Source: DASRDR01 sp963812945 [NCBI: uncultured Candidatus Rokubacteria bacterium] (GTDB lineage Bacteria > Methylomirabilota > Methylomirabilia > Rokubacteriales). From it: a DNA stretch of 64,000 nucleotides. Location of the stretch: the NCBI GenBank assembly GCA_963812945.1, contig CAWEXD010000012.1, positions 248,001 to 312,000 on the forward strand. The letters are read 5' to 3'. Under the pieces are notes generated by a model. That model was not told where the DNA came from. It saw only the letters and a list, made by a program, of their open reading frames with translations, and searched no databases. The position numbers and the translations under genes were made by a program. Each line of letters opens with the position of its first letter. Position 1 is the first letter of the stretch. Below are positions 17,289 through 25,766 of this stretch, one piece after another.

Positions 17289-19412
17289 CTACCCCAGCTC
17301 CGTGGGAGGCACGGATCCGATCGGACGCGCCGGATCGACCGGCCTGGATCGAACGGCGTCGATCGAACGGCCTTCGGCCCGTGGCGGCCCGTGGCGGCCT
17401 GCGGCGGTCTGTGGCGGCTTCTGACGACCTTCGGCGGCCTGGGACGGGACGGCGGCCGGAGGCGCCAGCTCCAGCCGACATGACGCCCCCGGGCTGAGCG
17501 GCGTCCCCGGGGCCGGCGTCTGCCGCACGACGATTCCCCGCCCGGCCACCGCCACGTCGACATCGAGCGCGCCCAGGAGCGCCAGCGCCTGGCGCAGGCC
17601 CTTCCCCCCGAGGTCCGGCATCACCGCATCACCATCCGGTGGCAGCCCGGCCTCCGGCTCCGCTTGCGGCTCCCGCTCGGCGTCCCGGCCGCTCGCCCGC
17701 ACGATCTGGATCGGCGGCATGGCGTCGGTCGGCGCCACGTCGAGATGCCGCAGGACGGGCGCGGCGACGGCGGCGAACATCGGCGCCGCCGCCTCCGAGC
17801 CCCAGACCACCGTCTTGGGCTCGTCCAGCAGGGTCAGGATCACCAGCCGGGGGGCGTTCGACGGGACGAAGCCGACGAACGAGAGCACGCCGGGCTTACG
17901 GGAATAGACGTGCGTGACGGGATCCGGCTTCTGGGCGGTCCCCGTCTTGCCGGCGACACCGTAGCCCTGGACGGCCGCCTTGTGCCCCGTCCCGTCGGCG
18001 ACGACGGACGTCAGGATGTCCGTCAGTGTCGCCGCCGTCTCGGGAGAGACGACCTGACGCACGGCCTGGGGCTCCGTCCTGCGCACCTCCCGCCCGTCCC
18101 GGTCGAGGAGGGCCCGCACCACGTAGGGCTGCATCAGCCGGCCCCCGTTGGCGATGGCCCCGAAGGCGGCGAGCATCTGGACCCCCGTCACCGACACCTC
18201 CTGGCCGATCGAGATGCTGGCCAGGGAGAGCCCGGACCACCGGGCGGGCGGGCGGAGCTGGCCGCGGCTCTCGCCGGGGAGGCCCACGCCCGTCAGGCTC
18301 CCGAACCCGAACCCGGTGATGTGCCGGTAGTACCGCTCCCGACCGAGCTGGAGGCCCACCTTGATGGCGCCCACGTTCGACGAGTTCTGGAGCACCTGCT
18401 GGAACGTGAGCCAGCCGTACTTCTTCCAGTCGTGGATCGTCTTGTTGGCGACGGTGATGACGCCCTGCTCGCCGTAGTAGCGGTCCCCGGGGCGAGCCAC
18501 CCCCTCCTCGAGCGCGGCGGCGGCCAGGATCGCCTTGAACGTCGAGCCGGGCTCGAACGGATCCGTCACCGCCCGGTTGCGCCACTGCTCGGCGGTGGCG
18601 AGATGGTACGTGTTGGGATTGAAGGTGGGCCGCATCGCCATCGCGAGGATCTCGCCCGTCCGCGGATCCATGACGAGGATCATGCCGCCCTTGGCGCCCG
18701 TGGCCCGCCACGCGGCGTCCAGCTCGCGCTCGGCCAGGTACTGCACGGTGGCATCGAGGGTCAGGACGAGCCCGGTGCCCGGCGTGGGCGTCTTGAGAAT
18801 GGTCGGCTGTCCCGTCACCTCGCGCCCGAGCGCGTCGCGCTCCACCAGCGCCAGCCCGGCCTCCCCGGCCAGGGTCTTGTCGTGCACCAGCTCGACCCCC
18901 TCGAGCCCCCGGTCGTCCCGGCCCACGAACCCGAGCACGTTCGCCGCCAGGTCGCGGCTGGGGTAGAACCGGAGCGTCTCCGGCACCGTGCCGATCCCCG
19001 GCAGCCGGAGAGCGCGGATGGCCTCGGCGGCGGGCGGCGGGATCTTCACCTTCACCCACACGAACGGGCGATCGCTCGCCAGGCGCTGCTGAACGTCGCG
19101 GGGCCGCTCGCCGAGATGCGGGGCCAGGGCGGCGGCCACCGCCGCCCGGTCGGAGATCTTGGCCGGAAGGGCGTACACCGACTCGACCGCCGCGCTCACG
19201 GCCAGCGCGTAGCCGTTCCTGTCGAGGATGGGACCCCGCTCGGGCCGGAGCGGGATGGTCTTCGAGTACTGGCGCTCGGCGAGGCGCGCGAGCTCGTCGT
19301 GGCGGACGATCTGCAGGTAGCCCAGCCGGAGGACGATGGCCCCGAAGAGGAGGAGCAGACAGCCAGTCAGGACGAGCGCACGGCTCCGGTATCGGGACGC
19401 GGGCTCCGTCAT
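17289..19412 (-). CDS. ftsI: Septal penicillin-binding protein FtsI (class B PBP with C-terminal PASTA domain)
   Basis: 707 residues. Short cytoplasmic tail, one membrane helix (about 11-32), PBP dimerisation domain from about residue 50, then a transpeptidase domain. The catalytic triad motifs are S290-T-F-K (EPGSTFKAIL), S344-S-N and K489-T-G-T. It cross-links septal peptidoglycan with FtsW. After the transpeptidase domain there is one PASTA-like domain (about 595-660: VMPDLGGKGLRQALALL…VVRQTPAPGTPL). A Pro/Arg-rich tail of about 50 residues follows, whose DNA is made of short GATCGAACGGC and GGCGGC repeats. PASTA domains are more usual in Gram-positive division PBPs and in SpoVD/PBP2x-like proteins. 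The gene is separated from ftsL by a 173-base gap. Confidence 0.95.
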   Translation of the reverse strand: MTEPASRYRSRALVLTGCLLLLFGAIVLRLGYLQIVRHDELARLAERQYSKTIPLRPERGPILDRNGYALAVSAAVESVYALPAKISDRAAVAAALAPHLGERPRDVQQRLASDRPFVWVKVKIPPPAAEAIRALRLPGIGTVPETLRFYPSRDLAANVLGFVGRDDRGLEGVELVHDKTLAGEAGLALVERDALGREVTGQPTILKTPTPGTGLVLTLDATVQYLAERELDAAWRATGAKGGMILVMDPRTGEILAMAMRPTFNPNTYHLATAEQWRNRAVTDPFEPGSTFKAILAAAALEEGVARPGDRYYGEQGVITVANKTIHDWKKYGWLTFQQVLQNSSNVGAIKVGLQLGRERYYRHITGFGFGSLTGVGLPGESRGQLRPPARWSGLSLASISIGQEVSVTGVQMLAAFGAIANGGRLMQPYVVRALLDRDGREVRRTEPQAVRQVVSPETAATLTDILTSVVADGTGHKAAVQGYGVAGKTGTAQKPDPVTHVYSRKPGVLSFVGFVPSNAPRLVILTLLDEPKTVVWGSEAAAPMFAAVAAPVLRHLDVAPTDAMPPIQIVRASGRDAEREPQAEPEAGLPPDGDAVMPDLGGKGLRQALALLGALDVDVAVAGRGIVVRQTPAPGTPLSPGASCRLELAPPAAVPSQAAEGRQKPPQTAAGRHGPPRAEGRSIDAVRSRPVDPARPIGSVPPTELG

Positions 19413-19585
19413 GGTCTCCGGACGAGGGCGGGGGCGGCCGCCGGGAAGACCCGGTGCGGCCGCGAGACCCGCCCGTCCGGTCGCGTACCGGCGGTCACCA
19501 CCGCGTCACCGTGGCCGGTCGAGAGCCGGCCATTCCCCGGGGACAGGCCACGCGAGCGGGCTGTCCGGTACGCGTCATGAATCGC
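19413..19585. other. ftsL-ftsI intergenic gap with a distant inverted repeat
   Basis: A 173-base gap, the largest inside the dcw block. CGCGTACCGG at 19482-19491 is matched by its reverse complement at 19565-19574, which would bring the ends of a 73-base loop together in the mRNA. A 27-codon open frame here has no support. Confidence 0.5.
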
Positions 19586-19987
19586 TCAGGGTCGTCCAGT
19601 CGGCTCGCGGGTGTCGCCCGCGGCTCGCAACGAGACGCTGCGCCCGCTCTCGTCCGGGGCCTGAAACTCCCGCGCCAGCCGGATCTGGTCCGGCGCGGGC
19701 GGGGCGAGGCCCAGCCGCCGCGCGGCCGAGTCCACCCGCGCGAACGCCCGGAGGGAGGCCAGCTCGAGCTGGAGCTTCCGGTTCTGCTCCTCGAGGCGGG
19801 TACGGGCGCTACGCAACCCCTCGAGCTCGTACGAGGCCCGCACCCGCTGGACCTGCACCCACACGTAGCCGAGCACGGCCCCGACGAGCACGCAGCCGAG
19901 ACACAGCATGCCGGCCATGGCCCGGAGCCGATGTCGGTCACGCTCGCGAACAACTGTCGTGGACTGATCCTGGATCAACCGCGTCAT
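19586..19987 (-). CDS. ftsL: FtsL-like septum formation protein
   Basis: 133-residue bitopic protein. A short charged N-terminus (ERDRHRLR) is followed by a membrane helix at about residues 24-45. A heptad-patterned coiled coil follows (about 48-85: RASYELEGLRSARTRLEEQ…LQLELASL), and then a DSAARRLGLAPP segment like the FtsL/DivIC end motif. FtsL forms the FtsQLB bridge that activates FtsWI. Sequence conservation in this family is low; the call rests on topology plus the position between rsmH and ftsI. Its start overlaps the rsmH stop (ATGA). Confidence 0.85.
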   Translation of the reverse strand: MTRLIQDQSTTVVRERDRHRLRAMAGMLCLGCVLVGAVLGYVWVQVQRVRASYELEGLRSARTRLEEQNRKLQLELASLRAFARVDSAARRLGLAPPAPDQIRLAREFQAPDESGRSVSLRAAGDTREPTGRP

Positions 19988-20919
19988 GAAGTAGTGCCTC
20001 GCTCGAGCACCCGGAACCGCGCGCTCCGGGCTCGGGGGTTGGAGTGGACTTCGTCGGGCCCCGGGCGCAGCGGCTTCCGCGTGAGCACCTGCCAGCCGGA
20101 GCTCGACAGCCGACGGAAGGCATGCTTGACCAGCCGGTCCTCGAGGGAATGGAACGCGATCACGCCGAAGCGGCCGCGCGGCGCCAGGAGCTCGGCCCCC
20201 GCCGGCAGCGCGGCCTCGAGGCTTCCGAGCTCGTCGTTGACCGCGATCCGGAGCGCCTGGAACGTGCGGGTCGCGGGATGGATGCGATGCCGCCGCCGGT
20301 GCGGCGGGATCGCCGACGCCACCAGGTCCGCCAGCTGTCGCGTCGTCCGGATGGGCGCCCGCCCCCGCGCCGCGACGACCCGGCCGGCGATCCGCCGCGC
20401 CGCGGGCTCCTCTCCGTACTGATAGATGATCCGCGCGAGCTCCGGCTCGGGCGTCCCCATGACGAGCTCGGCGGCGGTCAGCACCTGCCGCCGGTCGAAG
20501 CGCATGTCCAGCGCCTCGTCAGCCTGGAAGGAGAAGCCGCGGCCGCTTCGCTCGAGCTGGAACGACGAGAGCCCGAGATCCAGGAGCACGGCGTGGGCCG
20601 GGGCCGCGCCGCACGCGCGCGCCTCGGCGTCGAGGTAGCGGAAATCGGCGTGCCGCAGGACGCAGCGCGGCCCGAAGGGCGCCAGACGGCGCGCCGCGTG
20701 CTCGAGGGTCTCCGCGTCTCGATCGAGTCCGAGGAGTCGGGTGTCCGTAGCATGCGCGAGCAGTGCGGCCGCGTGGCCGCCGAGCCCCACCGTCCCGTCG
20801 ACGATCCAGCTCCCCGGCGGCACGGGGGTGAGCCACCGGAGCACCTCGTCGAGAAGCACCGGCACGTGATGCGCAGGCGACGCGGCGTTCACGTCGACCG
20901 TCGGCTCCGAGGCGATCAC
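19984..20919 (-). CDS. rsmH: 16S rRNA (cytosine-1402-N4)-methyltransferase RsmH (MraW)
   Basis: 311-residue SAM-dependent enzyme methylating the ribosomal P-site base C1402. Typical motifs: HVPVLLDEVLRWL at the start, SAM loop IVDGTVGLGGHAAALL, LGLDRDAETL, LLDLGLSSFQLE with RGFSFQADEALDMRFD, and C-terminal ATRTFQALRIAVNDEL and VIAFHSLEDRLVKHAFR. The chosen start is the GTG at 20919, which overlaps the mraZ stop as GTGA and gives the usual family length; longer upstream extensions lie inside mraZ and are not conserved. Second gene of the dcw operon. Confidence 0.96.
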   Translation of the reverse strand: MIASEPTVDVNAASPAHHVPVLLDEVLRWLTPVPPGSWIVDGTVGLGGHAAALLAHATDTRLLGLDRDAETLEHAARRLAPFGPRCVLRHADFRYLDAEARACGAAPAHAVLLDLGLSSFQLERSGRGFSFQADEALDMRFDRRQVLTAAELVMGTPEPELARIIYQYGEEPAARRIAGRVVAARGRAPIRTTRQLADLVASAIPPHRRRHRIHPATRTFQALRIAVNDELGSLEAALPAGAELLAPRGRFGVIAFHSLEDRLVKHAFRRLSSSGWQVLTRKPLRPGPDEVHSNPRARSARFRVLERGTTS

Positions 20920-21356
20920 AGCACCCGCTCCGAGAGCTTCCGCGTCATGTCGTCGAAGCCGACTCGCAGCGTCTGGCGGTGCTCGGTCCATCGATCGCGG
21001 CTCCAGATCTCGAAATAGTCGAGCGCGCCCCCGATCATCACGTCTCGCTTGAGCCCAGCGAAGTCGCGCAGCTCCGGCGGGACCAGGGTGCGCCCCGCGC
21101 GATCCACCGGGCATTCCTTCGCGCTGGACACCATGACGCGGACGACGCTGCGGCGCTCCGGCGAGAGCTGCGGGTGCTGCAGCAGCTGCTGCTCCAGCTT
21201 CTGCCACTCATCCATGGGGAACGCCCACACGCAGAGGTCACCTTCGGTGAGGACGAGCATGGTGATGCTGCGCGCCACGAGCTCCTCGCGATAGCGCGCG
21301 GGGATGCTGAGACGACCCTTCGGGTCGATCGTGTGCTCGTATCTGCCGCGAAACAC
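20916..21356 (-). CDS. mraZ: Transcriptional regulator MraZ
   Basis: 146-residue DNA-binding protein of the AbrB/MraZ swapped-hairpin fold, with two tandem copies: FRGRYEHTIDPKGRLSIPARYR at the N-terminus and CPVDRAGRTLVPPELRDFAGL in the second half. It forms ring-shaped oligomers and binds repeated TGGG-type boxes upstream of its own operon. First gene of the dcw cluster, with a 117-base leader holding two matching boxes. It ends overlapping rsmH. Confidence 0.97.
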   Translation of the reverse strand: MFRGRYEHTIDPKGRLSIPARYREELVARSITMLVLTEGDLCVWAFPMDEWQKLEQQLLQHPQLSPERRSVVRVMVSSAKECPVDRAGRTLVPPELRDFAGLKRDVMIGGALDYFEIWSRDRWTEHRQTLRVGFDDMTRKLSERVL

Positions 21357-21395
21357 CTACCGGCGCCTCCGCCCCCTGGCCGCGACGGCCTCACA

Positions 21396-21454
21396 ACGGG
21401 CATCCATACGCGCCCCCGAAATGGGCCTCAAACCGTCCCTTTACGGGCATCCAT
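21396..21454 (-). repeat. 12-bp direct repeats in the mraZ leader
   Basis: ACGGGCATCCAT occurs at 21396-21407 and again at 21443-21454, between the promoter and mraZ. The second copy abuts the MraZ boxes. Function is unknown; it may be an extra regulator site. Confidence 0.6.
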
Positions 21455-21469
21455 CCCACTTCATCCCAC
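21455..21469 (-). promoter_or_regulatory. MraZ operator: two GTGGG boxes 10 bp apart
   Basis: On the minus strand AAGTGGGATG appears twice in tandem; the GTGGG cores are at 21465-21469 and 21455-21459. Known MraZ sites are TGGG repeats with 10-bp periodicity. A third box in register is degenerate. They lie just downstream of the predicted start point, suitable for autorepression of the dcw operon. Confidence 0.85.
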
Positions 21470-21479
21470 TTGAGGCCGG

Positions 21480-21509
21480 ATACTAGCGGGGTGCGCAAGG
21501 GGCTGTCAA
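21480..21509 (-). promoter_or_regulatory. Main dcw promoter (Pmra)
   Basis: Minus strand TTGACA (21504-21509), an 18-base spacer, and TAGTAT (21480-21485). This is among the closest sigma70 matches in the window. The upstream region is unusually A/T-rich for this genome (runs of A at about 21515-21540), like an UP element. Predicted start near 21473. Confidence 0.85.
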
Positions 21510-21581
21510 GGGGAAAAATGCTGTTCGAAAAAGAGAAAAACGGGCTTTGAAGAATCGTCAACTGGTGGGGGCCGGCCGGGG

Positions 21582-22046
21582 CTAGGAGTACTGCAGGTAG
21601 AGCCTCCGAACCTCCCCGGCGTCCCGGGCGGCGTTGCCCGCCAGGCGGGCCGCGAGGCCCTTCAGGCGGGGGTCGCCCGCCAGGACGGCCAGCTCCCGGC
21701 TGGTCCACTCCAGCTCCCGCTCGTCCTGGAAGGCCTCGCCCAGAACGACTCCCCAGGGGCGGGCGGAGCCCGGGGGCGATGCGGGCGGCACCGGCACCCC
21801 GAAGGCCCGGGCCAGCGGCAGGAGGTCGGCGGCCTGGGCGAGCTTGGCGCGCCCCAGGCGGTCGAGCGCCTGCCTGAGATCGCCTCCGGCGTGGCCCGCC
21901 GCGGTCTCGTACGCCCGGGCCCGCGTCGTCACGCCCGCGGCCAGGCGCGCCACGAGATCGGCCAGCACGAGACGTCGCGGATCGGCGGCATCGGGCTCGA
22001 AGGCGCCTGAGGGGCCAGGAGCGGTCGTCTGGTCGGGTTCGGTCAT
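21582..22046 (-). CDS. Small helical protein of unknown function
   Basis: 154 residues, not recognised. It is predicted mostly helical: an N-terminal Pro/Asp-rich lead, a helix pair (about 25-75, LADLVARLAAGVTTRARAYE and DLRQALDRLGRAKLAQAADL), a proline break (VPVPPASPPG), then two more helices ending RLYLQYS. The two helix pairs resemble a ferritin-like four-helix bundle, but I see no clear Glu/His metal ligand set. It is downstream of the first peptide-transporter operon, and an extended -10 (22075-22083) upstream suggests it has its own transcript. It ends about 70 bases from the dcw promoter, pointing the same way. GTG 22055 is an alternative start. Confidence 0.6.
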   Translation of the reverse strand: MTEPDQTTAPGPSGAFEPDAADPRRLVLADLVARLAAGVTTRARAYETAAGHAGGDLRQALDRLGRAKLAQAADLLPLARAFGVPVPPASPPGSARPWGVVLGEAFQDERELEWTSRELAVLAGDPRLKGLAARLAGNAARDAGEVRRLYLQYS

Positions 22047-22074
22047 CGCGGGCACGGGCGGGGGTCCCGACGCG

Positions 22075-22083
22075 ATTCTAGCA
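22075..22083 (-). promoter_or_regulatory. Extended -10 upstream of the helical protein
   Basis: Minus strand TGCTAGAAT, an extended -10 without a good -35, 28 bases before the ATG at 22046. Confidence 0.4.
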
Positions 22084-22084
22084 C

Positions 22085-22101
22085 TCGGGGCGGCGCCCCG
22101 A
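22085..22101 (-). terminator. Hairpin after the first DppC gene
   Basis: TCGGGGC-GCC-GCCCCGA, a perfect 7-bp stem, 10 bases past the permease stop. No T tract follows, so intrinsic termination is uncertain. Confidence 0.35.
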
Positions 22102-22110
22102 ATCGACGTC

Positions 22111-23022
22111 CTAGGCGCCGCGGAGACGCGGGTCGAGCGTGTCGCGGAGGGCGTCGCCGAGGAGGTTCGTCCCGAAGACCGCGAGGCTGATGGCGAGTCC
22201 CGGGAACAGCACGAGGTGCGGCGCCTTCTGCGCGAACTCGGCCGCGGACAGGGAGAGCATGCGCCCCCACGAGGGATAGGGCTCGGGCACGCCTAGGCCG
22301 AGGAACGACAGCGCGGCCTCGACCAGGATCGCGCTGCCGAGCTGCGCCGTGCACAGCACGATGAACGGCCCCATCGTGTTCGGCAGCACGTGGCGGAAGG
22401 CGATCCGGATGTGCCGGAGTCCCACCGCGCGCGCCGCCTCCACGTACTGCATCTCGCGGATGGCGAGCACGCTCGAGCGGATGACCCGCGCCGCGCGCGG
22501 GACGATCGGGACCGAGATCGCGATCGCGACGTTGGTCAGGGACGGGCCGAGCGCCGCCGACATCACCAGCGCCAGCACCAGGAGCGGGAGGCCCTGAAGG
22601 ATGTCGAGCACCCGCTGGGTCGCGAGGTCGGTCTTGCCGCCGGCGTAGCCCGACAGGAGCCCGATCACCCCGCCGAGGACTGAGCCGAGGAGCGTCGACG
22701 CGACCCCCACGATGAGGGAGACCCGCGCCCCGTGGACGATCCGCGAATAGATGTCCCGGCCGAGGTTGTCGGTGCCCAGCCAGTGCGCGGCGCTCGGCGG
22801 GGCCAGTGTCTCCGCCGCTTCCGCGGCGATGGGATCGTGGGTGGCGAAGACGTCCGCAAAAAGCGCCGTCAGGAGGATGGCGGCCATGATGAGCCCGCCG
22901 ATCGCCCCGAGGGGCTTCTTCCTCGCGAACCGCCACACCGTGCGGCCGATCCCGGGCTCCGCACGGCGGGCGGCCAGCGGCGCTCCGCGGGCCGCCACGT
23001 CGACCGCGCCGCTAGTCGCCAT
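22111..23022 (-). CDS. Peptide-type ABC transporter permease (DppC/OppC family)
   Basis: 303-residue inner-membrane permease of the binding-protein-dependent peptide/nickel family. Features: one N-terminal helix (about 39-58), the family block APPSAAHWLGTDNLGRDIYS, and five further helices. The cytoplasmic EAA loop [23 protein letters not shown] contacts the ATPase, and the C-terminus is LLGDALRDTLDPRLRG. It pairs with the DppB-type gene, which it overlaps by 11 bases. No DppD/DppF ATPase gene is next to it. Confidence 0.93.
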   Translation of the reverse strand: MATSGAVDVAARGAPLAARRAEPGIGRTVWRFARKKPLGAIGGLIMAAILLTALFADVFATHDPIAAEAAETLAPPSAAHWLGTDNLGRDIYSRIVHGARVSLIVGVASTLLGSVLGGVIGLLSGYAGGKTDLATQRVLDILQGLPLLVLALVMSAALGPSLTNVAIAISVPIVPRAARVIRSSVLAIREMQYVEAARAVGLRHIRIAFRHVLPNTMGPFIVLCTAQLGSAILVEAALSFLGLGVPEPYPSWGRMLSLSAAEFAQKAPHLVLFPGLAISLAVFGTNLLGDALRDTLDPRLRGA

Positions 23023-23965
23023 AGCGCACGCGCGGGTCCAGGACGCCGTAGAGCATGTCCACCGTCAGGTTCGCCAGGATGACGACGATGGCGATGAACA
23101 TCACCAGGTTCTGCACCATCGGGTAGTCGCGCCACTGGATCGCTTCGACCAGGAAGCGCGCCACGCCCGGCAGGTTGAAGACGGTCTCGGTGACCACGAG
23201 CCCGCCGATCATGAAGGCGAACTCGATCCCGATCACCGTGACGACGGGCAAGAGCGCGTTCTGCAGCGCGTGCCGCCAGACCACCACCCGGGTGCTCTGG
23301 CCCTTCGCCCGGGCGGTTCGAATGTAGTCCTCCCGGAGCACTTCCAGGACCGCCGACCGCGTGATGCGCATGATCAGCGCCGACGAGCGGTACCCGACGG
23401 CCAGCGCGGGCAGGAGGAACTGGAGCGCGTGGAGCCGGAAGTTCTCGGTCGGAGAGACGTAGGACACGGGCGGGATCCAGCCGAGCCAGGCGACGCACGC
23501 GAGGATGATGACCATCGCGAGCCAGAAGGACGGCATCGAGAGCCCGGCGAGGCTGACGAGGCGGAGGACGTAGTCGAGGGCGGAATCCTGGCGGACGGCG
23601 CTGATCACCCCGGTCGGCACCCCCAGGAGCACCGAGATCACGATGGCCAGACCGGCCAGCTCGAGCGTGACCGGCAGGAGGGGCCGGATGAGCTGCCACG
23701 CGGGCACCTCGTACCGGTAGGACTTTCCGAGGTCGCCGGTCACGATCTGCCAGAGCCACTCGAGGTACTGGACCCAGTAAGGCCGGTCCATCCCCAGCTC
23801 CTTCAGGATCGCCTGCTTCTGCTCTGCGTCGACGTAGCCGGCGGCCGCGAACAGGATGTCGACGATGTCCCCCGGCGCGAACCGGAGGAGGCCGAAGATC
23901 ACGACCGACATGCCGAGGAGGGTGAGGACGGCGATGGCGATCCGCTGCAGAAGGTATGTCTTCAC
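23012..23965 (-). CDS. Peptide-type ABC transporter permease (DppB/OppB family)
   Basis: 317-residue inner-membrane permease with six helices. Starts MKTYLLQRIAIAVLTLLGMS and has the DppB-type RFAPGDIVD loop, GDLGKSYRYEVPAWQLI, and the EAA loop YIRTARAKGQSTRVVVWRHALQNALLP. It ends with the family tail VDMLYGVLDPRVRY. It follows the binding-protein gene by 73 bases and overlaps the DppC-type gene. Substrate is unknown. Confidence 0.93.
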   Translation of the reverse strand: MKTYLLQRIAIAVLTLLGMSVVIFGLLRFAPGDIVDILFAAAGYVDAEQKQAILKELGMDRPYWVQYLEWLWQIVTGDLGKSYRYEVPAWQLIRPLLPVTLELAGLAIVISVLLGVPTGVISAVRQDSALDYVLRLVSLAGLSMPSFWLAMVIILACVAWLGWIPPVSYVSPTENFRLHALQFLLPALAVGYRSSALIMRITRSAVLEVLREDYIRTARAKGQSTRVVVWRHALQNALLPVVTVIGIEFAFMIGGLVVTETVFNLPGVARFLVEAIQWRDYPMVQNLVMFIAIVVILANLTVDMLYGVLDPRVRYGD

Positions 23966-24038
23966 CGGCCGCTCCCGAACGCCAGGCGGGGGAGGCTCTC
24001 GCCTCCCCCGCCGTCGGTGGTCACGGCCGAGATCCCGC

Positions 24039-25658
24039 CTACTTGTCCAGCCACACCTCCTGCATGCGGCCGAAGTTGTAGATCGACTGGTGCGGGATCA
24101 GGTTCTTGACGTGGGGCCAGACCGTGAAGTAGTCGAGGCGCCAGTCGAGCAGCGGCCGCGCCGCTTCCTCCTCGAGCTTTTTCTGGATCGCCTGCACCTG
24201 GGCGAGGCGCTTCTTCGGGTCCAGCTCCTGCGACTGCTGGTGGATCTGCGCCATCACCTGCTCGTTGCAGTAGAAGCTGTAGTTCCGGGGCGAGCCGCAG
24301 GCGAAGTTCTCGTAGAAGTTGGCGTCCGGATCGTCCGCCCCGATGCCGGTGAGGTTCGCGGCGATCTGGAACTCGCCCCGCGTGGCCAGGGGATGCCACT
24401 GGGCCGTCTCGATCTGCTTCAGCGTCGCCTCGATCCCGATCTGCTTCAGCTCGCTGATCACGAAGGACGCCATGGTGACGTAGATGGCGATGTTGCGGGT
24501 CACCATCTCGACCTTGAGCGGGCTCTGCGGCGAGAACCCCGCCTCGGCGAGCAGCTTCCGCGCCTTGGCCTTGTCGTCCGCGGGCTTGCCGTAGCCGGCC
24601 CTCGTGTTGAGATCGCTCTCGAGAAGCCCCCAGACGCCGTAGGGCTTCGGCGCCATGGCCGCCCCCGGGAGCCCTCCGCCCTGGTGGACGGCCTGGATGA
24701 GCCCGCGCCGGTCGATGCCGTGGCTCACGGCGAGCCGCACCTTCAGGTTGTCGAAGGGCGGCTTCTTGATGTTCATGACGATGTTGTCGTTGACGTTCGT
24801 GCTGTAGGGCGTGATGACCAGGCTGGGGACGGCCGCCTTCAGCTGCTCGGCGCTCGTCTTGGAGACCTCGTTCGGGAACGACACGTCGACCTGGTGCGTC
24901 TGGAGCGCCGCGATCCGGGTCCCCGGCTCCTTGATCACCACGTACTTGAGCCCGTCGAGGTACGGCCGGCCCTTCACGAAGTAGTCGGGGTTCTTGACGT
25001 ACTCCAGCCACTCGCCCTTCCGCCACTCCTTGACCTTGAAGGGCCCCGTGCCCACGCAGCCGGTGCGGTAGTTGGCGACCGGCACGTGCGCCGCGTAGAC
25101 GGGCGAGTAGCCCGAGGCGAGCATCATGAGCAGCGACGGCTGGGGGCGCTTCAGCCGGAAGATGACCGTGTGAGGATCCGCCGCCTCCACCGCCTCGAGA
25201 TTCGCATACCAGTCGTTGCGCGGGTTGATGCGGAGCTTCTGCCCGGCGTCCGGCGCCTCCCGCACGATGTCGAAGGTGTGCTTCACGTCCTTCGACGTGA
25301 AGGGCTTCCCGTCGTGCCACTTCACGTCCTTGCGGAGGAAGAACACGAGGTTCCGGTAGTTGTCCTGCCAGGACCACTTCTCGGCCAGCTCGCCGATGAC
25401 GGTGTCCGCGCTCTCGGTGGCCTTCAGGGGATCGAAGAGCACCAGGTTGCTGAGGCACGGCATCGCCGGCCAGACCACCGAAATGGTGGACGTCTCGTGG
25501 ACGGCAAAGCCCTGGGGCAGATCCTCCCGCAGGGTGAGGGTCAGGAGGCCCCCTGACTTGGGCGTCTGCGCGAGCGCGGGCGCCGCGGCGGCGAGGGCCA
25601 TGGCCAGCAGGACGGCGCCGACGGCGCCGACCAGCAGTGGACGGTGGACGCGAGCCAT
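24039..25658 (-). CDS. Family 5 extracellular solute-binding protein
   Basis: 539 residues with a Sec signal peptide (hydrophobic about 8-30, cleavage near ALAQT), then an SBP_bac_5 fold. Family signatures: LTLREDLPQGFAVH, LAEKWSWQDNYRNLVFFLRKDVKWHDGKPFTSKDV, and NIKKPPFDNLKVRLAVSHGIDR. It is periplasmic and delivers a peptide or other oligomer to the two downstream permeases. ATG 25658 has GAGGAGG at seven bases, with a 7-bp hairpin just upstream of that site. Specificity cannot be read from the sequence. Confidence 0.92.
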   Translation of the reverse strand: MARVHRPLLVGAVGAVLLAMALAAAAPALAQTPKSGGLLTLTLREDLPQGFAVHETSTISVVWPAMPCLSNLVLFDPLKATESADTVIGELAEKWSWQDNYRNLVFFLRKDVKWHDGKPFTSKDVKHTFDIVREAPDAGQKLRINPRNDWYANLEAVEAADPHTVIFRLKRPQPSLLMMLASGYSPVYAAHVPVANYRTGCVGTGPFKVKEWRKGEWLEYVKNPDYFVKGRPYLDGLKYVVIKEPGTRIAALQTHQVDVSFPNEVSKTSAEQLKAAVPSLVITPYSTNVNDNIVMNIKKPPFDNLKVRLAVSHGIDRRGLIQAVHQGGGLPGAAMAPKPYGVWGLLESDLNTRAGYGKPADDKAKARKLLAEAGFSPQSPLKVEMVTRNIAIYVTMASFVISELKQIGIEATLKQIETAQWHPLATRGEFQIAANLTGIGADDPDANFYENFACGSPRNYSFYCNEQVMAQIHQQSQELDPKKRLAQVQAIQKKLEEEAARPLLDWRLDYFTVWPHVKNLIPHQSIYNFGRMQEVWLDK

Positions 25659-25670
25659 CGTCGACCTCCT

Positions 25671-25688
25671 CGCCGGCTCACGCCGGCG
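25671..25688 (-). promoter_or_regulatory. Hairpin abutting the ribosome-binding site of the binding-protein gene
   Basis: CGCCGGC-GTGA-GCCGGCG, a 7-bp perfect stem ending right at the GAGGAGG sequence. It could modulate translation initiation. Confidence 0.35.
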
Positions 25689-25766
25689 GACACGGCTTGT
25701 GTGAGCGGACCGCCGGGCCCCGGTCCTAGCGGGGTATCGTCCCGCTGGTCCCCGGCTCCTCGCGAA

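Noticed and set aside
19501-19584. 27-codon frame between ftsL and ftsI
   Set aside because: No conserved pattern and no ribosome-binding site; more likely leader sequence.
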